Assembly: GCF_015350905.1 (NCBI RefSeq)
Contig: NZ_JADKRZ010000001.1
Coordinates: 620,001-684,000, forward strand
DNA: 64,000 nucleotides
Direction: 5' to 3'
From: Curtobacterium sp. VKM Ac-2865
Lineage (GTDB): Bacteria > Actinomycetota > Actinomycetes > Actinomycetales > Microbacteriaceae
Made by a program: the position numbers and the translations under genes. This document shows positions 34,508 through 44,222 of this stretch, piece by piece (within the stretch, counting starts at the first letter, position 1; every line of letters begins with the position of its first letter). Below the pieces are notes generated by a model. That model ran no database searches. It was not told the DNA's origin and saw nothing but the letters and a program-made list of their open reading frames with translations.

Positions 34508-34522
34508 TTGGAGTGACTCCAC
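34508..34522. promoter_or_regulatory. TetR operator copy B (TTGGAGTGACTCCAC)
   Basis: The core GGAGTGACTCC is perfectly symmetric. It shares 13 of 15 bases with copy A, lies 37 bp away centre to centre, and sits 20 bases before the TetR start, where it would cover that gene's promoter. Confidence 0.65.
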
Positions 34523-34542
34523 GTTTGTGGGAGGATGTCGTC

Positions 34543-35190
34543 GTGCAGGATCAGATGGGTCTCCGGGAGCGCAAGAAGCTCGAGATGCGGCAGCGGCTGG
34601 CCGACGTCGCCGCGCAGCTCTTCATGGATCGCGGGTACGACGCCGTGGCCATGTCGGACGTCGCGCGGGCCGCCGGGGTGGCAGACCAGACCGTCTACAA
34701 CTACTTCCCGACGAAGCCGAGCCTCGTCCTCGACCGGGCCGACGACATGCTCGAACGCGCCCGTCACGCCGTCCTCGAGCGCGCTTCGGACACGACCCCG
34801 GCTGAGGCCCTGAGCGCGCAGGTGCACGGCGACATCGACCACTTCGCTGCCCGCGACGCTGTCTTCGCACGCGGCGAGTTCCCCGCGCAGTCAGTGATCA
34901 GCGACTCGCTCCGCCGCTATGCGCTGGAGTTCCGCCACGACCAAGCCGAGGCGATCGCCGCGGCCATCGGGCAGACGGATCCGGACGTGCCCGCCCTCAT
35001 CGCCCGTGTCCACGCCAGCGCGCTCACGACCGTGATGCAAGCGGTCACCGACCGCATCGGGGCGGCGATCCTGGCTGGCGCAGATCTCGGAGCCACCGCC
35101 CGTGAGCTCCACGTCGACGTCGACGTGGCGCTCATGGACGCCTCGGGGGCGTTCCGGTCCACCACGGCGCGGTTCGCAGGGCCGTCCTGA
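34543..35190 (+). CDS. TetR-family regulator (monooxygenase 2)
   Basis: This 215-residue regulator has a head region LGLRERKK-like basic start and LADVAAQLFMDRGYDAVAMS followed by TVYNYFPTKPSLVL. The C-terminal domain is of the MftR-like type. GTG 34543 is preceded by GGGAGG with 8-base spacing; the in-frame ACG/ATG codons up- and downstream are less likely. Two matching palindromes upstream support autoregulation and control of the divergent flavin monooxygenase. Confidence 0.85.
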   Translation: MQDQMGLRERKKLEMRQRLADVAAQLFMDRGYDAVAMSDVARAAGVADQTVYNYFPTKPSLVLDRADDMLERARHAVLERASDTTPAEALSAQVHGDIDHFAARDAVFARGEFPAQSVISDSLRRYALEFRHDQAEAIAAAIGQTDPDVPALIARVHASALTTVMQAVTDRIGAAILAGADLGATARELHVDVDVALMDASGAFRSTTARFAGPS

Positions 35191-35205
35191 CGCCGGCGCG
35201 AGGGC

Positions 35206-35973
35206 TCAGCTGTAGGAGGCGCGGTTCACAGCGACGAGGAAGGGCCCGGTGACGCTGCCGCCGGCTCGGACGTAGTCGCCGATGACCTCCATCGCCAGGT
35301 CGCGGCGCTCCGGCACGCGCTCCTGCCGGGCAGCCGCGAGCCAGCCCGGCATCTCGTCGCGCGTCCGGTCGGTGCAGTAGACGGGCGAGCCGGGCTGCTG
35401 GCGCCACGACTCGGCGAGGACGCCCGCGTCGACGGCGTCGAACCCGGTCTGCTCCACGAGCCGCATGGCGAGGACGCGATCGGCGTCGCGGTCGGCCGCC
35501 ACGGGGATCGCGACGCGGTCGGGGTCGCCGGGTTCGGTGGCCGTCGCGTCGAGGGACTGCGACGTGATGGCGTTCCACGCCTTGACGACGGGACGCCCGA
35601 ACAGCCGGGACACCCACACGCTCTCGGGGGTTCCCTCCTCGAACTCCCGCACGGAACCGTCGCGCGCCGGGTAGTAGTTGGAGGTGTCGATGACCACCGC
35701 TCCCTCCGGCGCTGACCGGACGTGGTCGGCGATGTCGGCGTTCCGGTTCATGGGCACCGACACGATCAGCACGTCGACGTCCTGGGTCACGTCTGCAGCG
35801 GCGACGGCCCGGGCGCCGGTGCGGAGTGCCGCGTCGTCGATGGTCTCGGGGCCGCGCGAGTTCGCGATGACGACGTCGTGCCCGTGCCGGGCGAGACGGC
35901 GGCCGATGGTGGAGCCGATGGACCCGGCGCCGATGATCCCGATCTTGAGCTGGTCTTCGTGTGCAACAGACAT
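35206..35973 (-). CDS. NAD(P)-binding reductase, F420-oxidoreductase-like
   Basis: In this 255-residue protein, the N-terminal Rossmann motif GIIGAGSIGSTIGRRLARHG, the following ANSRGPE and the phrase VVIDTSNYYPARDG match the NADP-dependent F420 reductase-like family, used by many actinobacterial oxidoreductases that do not all use F420. The promoter is a MerR-type one: TTGACC and GACCCT separated by 20 bases on the minus strand, with the -10 element 6 bases before the ATG, so the message is leaderless. The divergent MerR gene is its regulator. Confidence 0.82.
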   Translation of the reverse strand: MSVAHEDQLKIGIIGAGSIGSTIGRRLARHGHDVVIANSRGPETIDDAALRTGARAVAAADVTQDVDVLIVSVPMNRNADIADHVRSAPEGAVVIDTSNYYPARDGSVREFEEGTPESVWVSRLFGRPVVKAWNAITSQSLDATATEPGDPDRVAIPVAADRDADRVLAMRLVEQTGFDAVDAGVLAESWRQQPGSPVYCTDRTRDEMPGWLAAARQERVPERRDLAMEVIGDYVRAGGSVTGPFLVAVNRASYS

Positions 35974-35979
35974 GCGACT

Positions 35980-36011
35980 AGGGTCAACGTTCTCACTAGT
36001 GTGAAGGTCAA
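35980..36011 (-). promoter_or_regulatory. MerR-type promoter with 20-bp spacer, copy 1
   Basis: On the minus strand, TTGACC (complement of 36006-36011) and GACCCT (complement of 35980-35985) are separated by 20 bases. The dyad ACGTTCTCA-CTAG-TGTGAAGGT (35987-36008) fills the spacer; seven of nine positions of the left arm match the perfect copy at 36439-36460. Over-long spacers with a central dyad are the hallmark of promoters activated by MerR proteins through DNA twisting. Confidence 0.75.
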
Positions 36012-36029
36012 GTCGCCCGAGGAGGACGC

Positions 36030-36419
36030 ATGCGCATCGGAGAGCTCTCGAAGCGGACCGGGGTGGCGTCCCGCATGCTCCGGTACTACGAGGAGCAGTG
36101 CCTCATCACGCCGCGACGCCTCCACAACGGGTACCGCGAGTACGACGAGTACCTGGTCGACCGGGTGGGCAAGATCAAGGGGCTGGTCGACGCGGGCATC
36201 CCCACGCGCATCGTGACGAGCATCCTGCCGTGTCTCGGGCAACCGCAGACCATCGTCGTCGAGAACGCCGAGCCTGGCCTGTTCGAGCTGCTCGAGACCG
36301 AACGTGACCGGATGAGCGAGAAGATCGACTTCCTCACCCACAACCGGGACGCCATCACCAGCTACCTCCGAGCCCTCGAGCTCGCGGGCGTCGAGTCGCC
36401 GGAGAGCAAGGCGAGCTGA
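36030..36419 (+). CDS. MerR-family regulator
   Basis: This 129-residue protein opens with the MerR head MRIGELSKRTGVASRMLRYY followed by EEQCLITPRR and GYREYDEYLVDRV, then a dimerisation helix of about 40 residues (LLETERDRMSEKIDFLTHNR). It lacks Cys ligands for metal and has no large ligand domain, so the signal is probably a small organic or redox effector. GAGGAGGA lies about 4 bases before the ATG. Matching dyads lie in the promoters of both flanking genes. Confidence 0.88.
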   Translation: MRIGELSKRTGVASRMLRYYEEQCLITPRRLHNGYREYDEYLVDRVGKIKGLVDAGIPTRIVTSILPCLGQPQTIVVENAEPGLFELLETERDRMSEKIDFLTHNRDAITSYLRALELAGVESPESKAS

Positions 36420-36435
36420 CCCGCTGGTCCAAGAC

Positions 36436-36467
36436 TTGACCTTCACACCAATGTGAAGGTCGAGACT
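36436..36467 (+). promoter_or_regulatory. MerR-type promoter with 20-bp spacer, copy 2
   Basis: TTGACC (36436-36441) and GAGACT (36462-36467) are spaced by 20 bases, with the perfect inverted repeat ACCTTCACA-CCAA-TGTGAAGGT at 36439-36460 between them. The -10 ends 6 bases before ATG 36474 of the efflux pump. This is the same layout as copy 1, so the MerR protein should switch on both genes together. Confidence 0.8.
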
Positions 36468-36473
36468 GCTCAG

Positions 36474-37946
36474 ATGAGCACTGACGTCCACTTCACCCCC
36501 GCCACCGACTCGGTCGCCATCGTTGCCGATGGCGACGCGTCCTCCACCAAGCGGTTGTCACCCGGCGAGGTCCTCACGATCTCCGTCCTGGTCTTCTCCG
36601 CGTTCGTGGCGTTCCTGTCCGAGATGGTGGTCGGGGTCGCACTGCCGCAGATCATGGTCGACCTCGACATCACGGCGACGACCGGGCAGTGGCTGACCAC
36701 CGGGTACGCACTCACCCTCGCGGTCGTCATCCCGACCACCGGCTACGTCATGCAGCGGTTCCAGCTCCGCACGATCTTCATCGCGAGCGTCGGGATGTTC
36801 ACCCTCGGCACGGCGATCGCCGCCGTCGCCCCGGGGTACGAACTGCTGCTCACCGGACGGATCGTGCAGGCGCTGGGGACGGCCGTCCTGGTGCCGCTGC
36901 TGATGACGACCTCGATCGGACTCGTCGCGCCGTCTCGTCGTGGTCAGATGATGGCGCTCGTGACCGCGGTGACGGCCGTGGCGCCAGCGGTCGGGCCGGC
37001 GTTCTCGGGCCTCGTGATGTCGCAGTTGACCTGGCGGTGGCTGTTCATCATCATCCTGCCGCTGGCGGTCATCGGCCTCGTGATCGGCGCGGTCAAGATG
37101 CCGAACCTGACCACCCCGAAGCGGATCCGCTTCGACCTCCTGTCGCTCATGCTCTCCGCGATCGGGTTCGGCGCCCTGGTCTACGGACTGGCGACCGCGG
37201 GCGAGTCTGCCGGTGGCAGCTTCTCGATGTCGACGTGGGTCGCCCTCCCGCTGGGCGTCGCCGGGATCGCGGCCTTCGTGTGGCGTCAGCTCCGGCTGCA
37301 GCACCGTGGCGCCGCAGTCCTCGACATGCGGATCTTCACCCACGCCTCGTTCGCACGCCCCGTCATCGTCTTCGTCTTCCTCGTGATGGGCGCCTTCAGC
37401 CTGGCCACCGTCCTGCCCCTCGTCCTGCAGGAGTCCCTCGGCCTCGGGTCGCTGGAGACGGGGCTGCTCATGGTGCCGGGCGGCGCGACGATCGGGATCG
37501 TGTCGGTCCTGGTCGGTCGGTACTACGACCGACTCGGAGCTCGCGGGCTCGCGATCCCCGGGACGATCGTGGTCGCTGCCGGGTGGTGGTTCATGACCAC
37601 GTTCACCGAGGACACCTCGGTGGGGGTGGTCCTCGCCACCTACGTGGTCATCTGCGCCGGACAGGCGTTCGCCTGGGTCGCCATCTTCACCATGTCCCTC
37701 GGTTCCCTCCCCGGCACACTCACCGGCCACGGCAGCGCTGCGCTCAACAGCATCCAGCAGCTCGGCGGCGCCGCCGGCCTGGCCGTGCTCATCGGCGTCC
37801 TCAGCGCGACCGCCGGCGTCACCGATGCGGCAGCGATCGCGGCCGGTGCCCGCGCCGCCTTCACGGTCGGCGCCGTCCTGGCCCTCGTCGCACTGGTGCT
37901 CGCCCTGTTCCTCCCCCGGCACTCGCGCACCACCGACCAGGCCTGA
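36474..37946 (+). CDS. DHA2-family MFS efflux pump 1
   Basis: This 490-residue, 14-helix drug:proton antiporter resembles EmrB/QacA. Helix 1 has FVAFLSEMVVGVALPQIMVD, and motif C-like GPAFSGLVMSQLTWRW follows in helix 5. ATG 36474 is 6 bases after the GAGACT -10 of the MerR-type promoter; an upstream in-frame GTG at 36453 lies within the operator and is rejected. The pump should expel the compound sensed by the MerR protein, alongside the reductase on the other side. Confidence 0.9.
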   Translation: MSTDVHFTPATDSVAIVADGDASSTKRLSPGEVLTISVLVFSAFVAFLSEMVVGVALPQIMVDLDITATTGQWLTTGYALTLAVVIPTTGYVMQRFQLRTIFIASVGMFTLGTAIAAVAPGYELLLTGRIVQALGTAVLVPLLMTTSIGLVAPSRRGQMMALVTAVTAVAPAVGPAFSGLVMSQLTWRWLFIIILPLAVIGLVIGAVKMPNLTTPKRIRFDLLSLMLSAIGFGALVYGLATAGESAGGSFSMSTWVALPLGVAGIAAFVWRQLRLQHRGAAVLDMRIFTHASFARPVIVFVFLVMGAFSLATVLPLVLQESLGLGSLETGLLMVPGGATIGIVSVLVGRYYDRLGARGLAIPGTIVVAAGWWFMTTFTEDTSVGVVLATYVVICAGQAFAWVAIFTMSLGSLPGTLTGHGSAALNSIQQLGGAAGLAVLIGVLSATAGVTDAAAIAAGARAAFTVGAVLALVALVLALFLPRHSRTTDQA

Positions 37947-38036
37947 CGGGCCTGACCGGCTGACAGGGCAGGCCCCTCGCCAGGGGTTCCCCGCCAGGGC
38001 CTCCCCCGGACCCGGTCCACACGCGACGATCAGACG

Positions 38037-39407
38037 GTGGCAGCCCCGACGACGACCGACCCCCAGGCACCGCCGACCCGGAACGTCGCGCGGCTGACGC
38101 TCCTGCTCGCCGCCCTCGGCTTCTTCCTCATCACCCTCGACATCCTGATCGTCAACGTCGCCCTGACCACGATCGGCCGAGAGCTCGGCGGCAGCACCTC
38201 CGGGCTGCAGTGGGTCATCGACGCGTACACGCTGCTGTTCGCGTCGCTGCTGCTGTTCGCCGGCAACCTGTCGGACCGCATCGGCGCGAAGCGGGCCATC
38301 GGCTGGGGCATCGCCGGCTTCCTGCTCGCGTCCGTCGCCTGCGCCCTCGCTCCGACGCTCGGCGCACTGATCGCCGCCCGCGCGGTCCAGGGAGCGACGG
38401 CCGCGGTCATGCTCCCGGCGTCGATGGCCCTCGTCCGCGAGGCCTTCCCCGACGCACGTGAGCGCGCCCACGCGCTCGGCCTCTGGGCGGTCGGCGGTGC
38501 GGTCGCCGGGGCCGTCGGGCCGGTCCTCGGCGGCGCACTCACGACGCTCGACTGGCGGCTCGTGTTCGCGATCAACCTGCCGGTCTGCGTCGTCATGCTC
38601 GTGCTGCTCGCCCGGGTGGCCCCGTCGCAGCGACGCCCCAGCCGGTTCGACCCCGTCGGTCAGGTGCTGGCGCTCGTCACGCTCGTGGGACTCGTCTTCG
38701 GCCTCATCGAGGGCGGCGCGGACGGCTTCGGCGCCTGGTACGTCGTGAGCGCGCTCGTCGTCGCGGCGGCGGCACTCGTCGGGTTCCTGCTCGTCCAGGC
38801 CCGCGGACGCTCCCCGATGATGCCGCTCGACCTGTTCCGCTCGAGCGGGATGCGGATCGCGCTCGGCGTCGGCTTCGCGTTCATGGTGGGCAACTTCGGC
38901 AGCGTGTTCGTCCTGAGCCTCTACCTGCAGCAGCACCTCGGGCTGTCGCCCCTGGCCGCCGGGCTGGTGTTCCTGCCCTCCGCGGCCTTCAGCATCGTCG
39001 GCAACGTCGTCAGCGGCACGCTCGCGAACCGGTTCGGTGCGCGGGTCCCGGTCGTCGCCGGGCTCGCCTCGATGGTGCTCGGCCTGGCGGTGATGACCGT
39101 GCTCGCTCCGTCCGACTCGGTCCTCGGCGTCGCCGTCTGCACGGTCCTGACCGGCGCCGGTGGTGCCGTGGCCATGCCGCCGGCGACCTCCGTCGTGCTC
39201 GCCGCGGTCCCCGCTGATCGCGCCGGGACCGCCAGTGCGGTGTTCAACACGTTCCGGCAGGTCGGTGGCGCCGTCGCGATCGCCGTGTTCGGGGCGTTCC
39301 TCGCGGACCGGGCGCACTTCGTCGCAGGAACGCAGCTCAGCTGCGTCGTCGCCGGGACCGTCATCCTCGTGGCCGCGGTGGCGGCCACCCGGATCCGGAC
39401 CAGGTGA
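38037..39407 (+). CDS. DHA2-family MFS efflux pump 2
   Basis: This 456-residue transporter has helix 1 FFLITLDILIVNVALTTIGR, which carries the LDxTIVNVALP-type motif D1 of this family, loop 2-3 NLSDRIGAKRAI (motif A), and motif C GAVAGAVGPVLGG. GTG 38037 lies 6 bases after GACGAT (38025-38030), so it is transcribed separately from pump 1 and is leaderless. No regulator lies beside it. A palindromic repeat begins directly after its stop codon. Confidence 0.9.
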   Translation: MAAPTTTDPQAPPTRNVARLTLLLAALGFFLITLDILIVNVALTTIGRELGGSTSGLQWVIDAYTLLFASLLLFAGNLSDRIGAKRAIGWGIAGFLLASVACALAPTLGALIAARAVQGATAAVMLPASMALVREAFPDARERAHALGLWAVGGAVAGAVGPVLGGALTTLDWRLVFAINLPVCVVMLVLLARVAPSQRRPSRFDPVGQVLALVTLVGLVFGLIEGGADGFGAWYVVSALVVAAAALVGFLLVQARGRSPMMPLDLFRSSGMRIALGVGFAFMVGNFGSVFVLSLYLQQHLGLSPLAAGLVFLPSAAFSIVGNVVSGTLANRFGARVPVVAGLASMVLGLAVMTVLAPSDSVLGVAVCTVLTGAGGAVAMPPATSVVLAAVPADRAGTASAVFNTFRQVGGAVAIAVFGAFLADRAHFVAGTQLSCVVAGTVILVAAVAATRIRTR

Positions 39408-39451
39408 CGGACTGGAGGCTCGGTACCAGCTGGCACCGAGCCTCCAGGCCG
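39408..39451. repeat. Palindromic repeat family, copy 5
   Basis: This 44-bp palindrome begins at the base after the TGA of efflux pump 2 and ends 15 bases before the stop of the convergent aldo-keto reductase. The arms GGACTGGAGGCTCGGTACCAG and complement pair with only one outer mismatch. This is the most direct evidence that the family serves as shared bidirectional terminators. Confidence 0.87.
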
Positions 39452-39465
39452 TCATGCGGTCGCGA

Positions 39466-41411
<1,946 letters not shown>

Positions 41412-41420
41412 GAGGTGACC

Positions 41421-41807
41421 CTACGAGAGCACGTCGGGGCGCGGAGTGATCCGGACGGTCGCCGAGGTCGGGCCGTCCTGCAGCATCGGCGGCAGGTACT
41501 GGCTGCCCGCGTACTTCGTCTCGTAGGCGGCGTCGATGCGGCTGTTCAGGTCGGGCCCGATCGCCTCGAACGTCACCTCGTGGTCGGCTCCGGCGACCGT
41601 GATCCTGCCGGCGCCCTGCTCGATGGCGGAGCGGTACCAGCGGGAGCGTCGCCCGTTGTACGCGCGGACGTAGAGGTCGCCGTCGACGACGACCGACCAG
41701 ATCCAGGTCGGCGTGCCGTACGTCGTGCCGTCCGCGCGGAAGGGGCTGACGTGGAGGTCGTCGCTGGCTGCGATCGCGGCGATGGTGTCGGGGGTCCAGG
41801 TGGACAT
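41421..41807 (-). CDS. DUF2255 protein (flavin-reductase-like fold)
   Basis: This 128-residue protein has the DUF2255 pattern LHVSPFRADGTTYGTPTWIW, VRAYNGRRSRWYRSAIEQGA, YETKYAG. The fold is related to split-barrel flavin/F420-dependent proteins that act on small organic substrates. CAGGAG lies about 6 bases before ATG 41807. It sits 41 bases after the cupin gene and 9 before the XRE gene, all on one strand, consistent with one message. Confidence 0.85.
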   Translation of the reverse strand: MSTWTPDTIAAIAASDDLHVSPFRADGTTYGTPTWIWSVVVDGDLYVRAYNGRRSRWYRSAIEQGAGRITVAGADHEVTFEAIGPDLNSRIDAAYETKYAGSQYLPPMLQDGPTSATVRITPRPDVLS

Positions 41808-41848
41808 GGTGCTCCTGTTCGTGGGGTTGCCGGCGCGGGTGCCGTTCG

Positions 41849-42256
41849 TCAGTGCCCGGCGAGGTCCTCGTCGGAGACGTGCTCGAGCCAGGTGGTCGTG
41901 GTCGAGGGGTCGTCGGCGTTCTCGAGCATCGCGAGGTGCTCCATGAAGGTGTCCTCGGCGGACGCGTGGAAGTGCTCCTCGCCGGGCGAGACGTGGACCG
42001 TGTCACCGGGGTGTGCGGTGATCACCGTCCCGTCGCGGGTCCCGAAGTGCGCGACGCCCTGCGTGACGCGCAGGAACTGGCCGCGGGCGTGCGAGTGCCA
42101 CGCGGTGCGAGCACCGGGAGCGAACTTGACGAGGGCGAGCGTGGCGCGCTGGTCGTCGTTCTGCGGGGTGGCGATCGGGTCGACCCAGACGTCGCCGGCG
42201 AACTGCTCCGGCGGGTTCTTGACGGTCGGTGTCTTCGGCAGGATCTCCTGCGACAT
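41849..42256 (-). CDS. Small cupin-domain protein
   Basis: This 135-residue single cupin has motif 1, GARTAWHSHARGQFLRVTQG, and motif 2, HPGDTVHVSPGEEHFHAS; the His/Glu ligands for a metal are present. It belongs to the group often encoded next to carboxymuconolactone decarboxylase-like proteins and AKRs. A TAGCGT element (complement of 42314-42319) gives it its own promoter within the cluster. A palindrome-like CCCTGACGGGG lies 35 bases further upstream. Confidence 0.88.
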   Translation of the reverse strand: MSQEILPKTPTVKNPPEQFAGDVWVDPIATPQNDDQRATLALVKFAPGARTAWHSHARGQFLRVTQGVAHFGTRDGTVITAHPGDTVHVSPGEEHFHASAEDTFMEHLAMLENADDPSTTTTWLEHVSDEDLAGH

Positions 42257-42354
42257 GGTGGTCCCTTCGGGGTCGGTGTTCGCGCGGCGCGGGTGGCTGG
42301 CGCGGCGTCGTCCACGCTACGAGCGGGGCAAGCGCTGAGGGATGCCCTGACGGG

Positions 42355-42365
42355 GAAGCCCTCCC
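42355..42365. promoter_or_regulatory. Candidate XRE site, cupin promoter
   Basis: CCCTG-A-CGGGG is an imperfect copy of the palindrome at 43221-43231. It lies 35 bases upstream of the -10 of the cupin gene, about where an activator would bind. Confidence 0.35.
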
Positions 42366-42372
42366 CGCTCCT

Positions 42373-43137
42373 TCAGTCGTCTCCCGCGGGTGCGGCGGCG
42401 TTCACCTGCGCCAGCCCGTTGAGCGTGCGCGGGTAGCCGACCAGGGGCAGGAGGACCGTGAGCACGTCGAGGAGCTGGGCGCGGGTGGTGCCGACGTTGC
42501 GGTTCGCGGCGACGTGCCCCTTGACCTGGGTGTCGGCGCCGCCGAGCGCGACGAGCAGCGCGAACGTGATCAGCTCGCGGTGCTGCAGGTCGAACCCGGT
42601 GCGCGTGTAGTGGTCGCCGAAGCAGTTGGCGGACAGGAACCGCTGGAACCGGAGTGCGTCCGCTGGAGCGTCGTCGTACATGGCGTCGACGGTCTCCGTC
42701 CCGACGATCTGGCGCTGCACCGCGATACCCAGGTCCATGCGGTCCGCCGGTGTGGTGGTCGACTGTCCGGGCAGGGGCAGCGCGACACCGCGTTCCGTGA
42801 GGACCTCGTTGGTGATCGCGATGAAGTCGACGACGCGGGCGACCCCGACGTAGGCGACGGCCTGGTAGGCGACCTCCTTCACCTGGACCGGGGTGACGCC
42901 GTGCTCGAGCGCTGCTCTGAGCAGGCTGCGGAACGGAGCGTGCGCGCCGACGGCGATCGTCGCTGCGAGCTGGTAGGTGAGGCGGTCGGCACGGCTCAGG
43001 GCACTCTCCGCGAGCACCTCGCCGAGCGCGAAGTCGGCGTGGTACGCCCAGAACTCCGGGTCGGTCTCGGCGAGCGAGGTGGTCGCGTCCGGGAACAGCG
43101 TCGCGAGTTCCTGCTGCGCGTCGTCGTGGATGGTCAT
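42373..43137 (-). CDS. Carboxymuconolactone decarboxylase-family protein (two domains)
   Basis: This 254-residue protein has two CMD/AhpD-like domains: residues about 30-115 (LTYQLAATIAVGAHAPFRSL) and about 160-245 (RELITFALLVALGGADTQVK, GHVAANRNVGTTRAQLLDVL). The CxxC pair of AhpD peroxidases is absent, so it resembles the CMD enzymes rather than a thiol peroxidase. AGGAG lies about 6 bases before ATG 43137; TAGCGT (complement of 43190-43195) is the probable -10. It is the first gene of the oxidoreductase cluster that ends with the aldo-keto reductase. Confidence 0.88.
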   Translation of the reverse strand: MTIHDDAQQELATLFPDATTSLAETDPEFWAYHADFALGEVLAESALSRADRLTYQLAATIAVGAHAPFRSLLRAALEHGVTPVQVKEVAYQAVAYVGVARVVDFIAITNEVLTERGVALPLPGQSTTTPADRMDLGIAVQRQIVGTETVDAMYDDAPADALRFQRFLSANCFGDHYTRTGFDLQHRELITFALLVALGGADTQVKGHVAANRNVGTTRAQLLDVLTVLLPLVGYPRTLNGLAQVNAAAPAGDD

Positions 43138-43220
43138 CGGGGCTCCTGTCGTCGTGCGAGCGCAGCGGTGGTCCGACTGCACCCGTTCGACGCTAGGAGT
43201 GGGAGTCCTGACCTGGGACA

Positions 43221-43231
43221 CCCTGTCAGGG
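43221..43231. promoter_or_regulatory. Candidate XRE site, CMD promoter
   Basis: The perfect palindrome CCCTG-T-CAGGG lies 25 bases upstream of the -10 of the CMD gene. Just before it, CCTGAC (43206-43211) pairs with part of its right arm at a wider spacing. The related site at 42355 is 35 bases from its -10, so the two differ by one helical turn. Confidence 0.4.
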
Positions 43232-43284
43232 AACCGCTGTCGGGACCGCCGTTCCGTGGTGGGCCAGGTCGATGTCGCGAGGAG

Positions 43285-44118
43285 TCAGAGGGCGGCAGCG
43301 AGACGACGGAGCCGTGTCGCGGACTCGGAGCCGGGTGCCGCCGTCCAGAGCACGATCTGCTGGTCCGGGTCCATCGCGGAGGCGAGGATCTCCCAGTCCA
43401 GGGTCAGCTCGCCGACCACCGGATGGTACAGGGTCTTGCTGCCGGTACCGCGGCCCGCGACCTCGTGCGCCGTCCAGATGTCGGCGAACTCGGGGAACTG
43501 CGCCGACAGTTCGCTCACGATGCGGGTCAGTTCGGGGTCGTCCGGGTACCGGGCGCTGTCCCGGCGGAGCTGTGCGATCGCGAGTTCGACGACGCCCGGC
43601 CAGTCCGCGTACAGACTCCGCATCGCGGGATCCGCGAACAGGAGCCTGATGAACGTCCGGTCCTGTTCCGGGATGGCGCCGAAGTCGGTGATGAGCGCCG
43701 CTCCGAGCCGGTTCCAGCCGATGACGTCGGTGCGTCGTCCGAGGACGAACGCCGGCGTCGTCGCGAGGTCGTCGAGCGCGCGTTGCAGCGGGGCCTGGAC
43801 GACCTGTCGTCGGGGTCGGGGTGGCTCGATCTCGGGCTTCCCGGCGAGTTCGAACAGGTACGCCCGGTCCTCGTCGCCGAGCCGCAGCACCCGCGCCAGG
43901 TCGGCGAGCACCGGCGCGGACGCGGACATCCGTCCTTGCTCGATGCGGGTGTAGTACTCGACGCTGATCGCTGCGGCCTCCGCGACCTCGCCGCGGCGCA
44001 GGCCCGGCACACGTCGTGCTCGTCCCGCCGTGGGCACCCCGAACGACTCCGGGTCGAGTTCCGCACGACGGGCACGGAGGAAGTCACCGAGTTCACGAGC
44101 TCGCACGTCCATGGCCAT
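43285..44118 (-). CDS. XRE/MmyB-family regulator 3
   Basis: This 277-residue regulator has an XRE domain (ELGDFLRARRAELDPESFGV, VPGLRRGEVAEAAAISVEYY, RIEQGRMSASAPVL) and an MmyB domain (VIGWNRLGAALITDFGAIPE, HPVVGELTLDWEILAS). CAGGAT precedes ATG 44118; a second ATG lies two codons in. It stands divergent to an MDR reductase across a gap holding an 8+8 bp palindrome. It may also act on the CMD cluster behind it. Confidence 0.87.
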   Translation of the reverse strand: MAMDVRARELGDFLRARRAELDPESFGVPTAGRARRVPGLRRGEVAEAAAISVEYYTRIEQGRMSASAPVLADLARVLRLGDEDRAYLFELAGKPEIEPPRPRRQVVQAPLQRALDDLATTPAFVLGRRTDVIGWNRLGAALITDFGAIPEQDRTFIRLLFADPAMRSLYADWPGVVELAIAQLRRDSARYPDDPELTRIVSELSAQFPEFADIWTAHEVAGRGTGSKTLYHPVVGELTLDWEILASAMDPDQQIVLWTAAPGSESATRLRRLAAAL

Positions 44119-44142
44119 CTGGTGATCCTGCCATCCGGAAGG

Positions 44143-44160
44143 GGGCAGAGAACTCTGCCC
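44143..44160. promoter_or_regulatory. Candidate XRE operator (GGGCAGAG-AA-CTCTGCCC)
   Basis: A perfect 8-bp inverted repeat with a 2-base spacer lies 24 bases upstream of the XRE/MmyB 3 gene and 62 bases upstream of the MDR gene. No other palindrome in this 104-base gap is as good. Confidence 0.6.
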
Positions 44161-44222
44161 TGCACGAACGCGAGCCGCGCTGTCAGAGTCGTCACCATCA
44201 ACGTGCGTCGTGAGGAGACACC

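Noticed and set aside
36453-36473. GTG start for efflux pump 1 at 36453
   Set aside because: It lies within the MerR dyad and upstream of the expected transcription start.
36558-39455. A 965-codon minus-strand open frame across both efflux pump genes
   Set aside because: Low-complexity Asp/Gly/Glu/Arg product antisense to two clear MFS genes; a codon-bias artefact.
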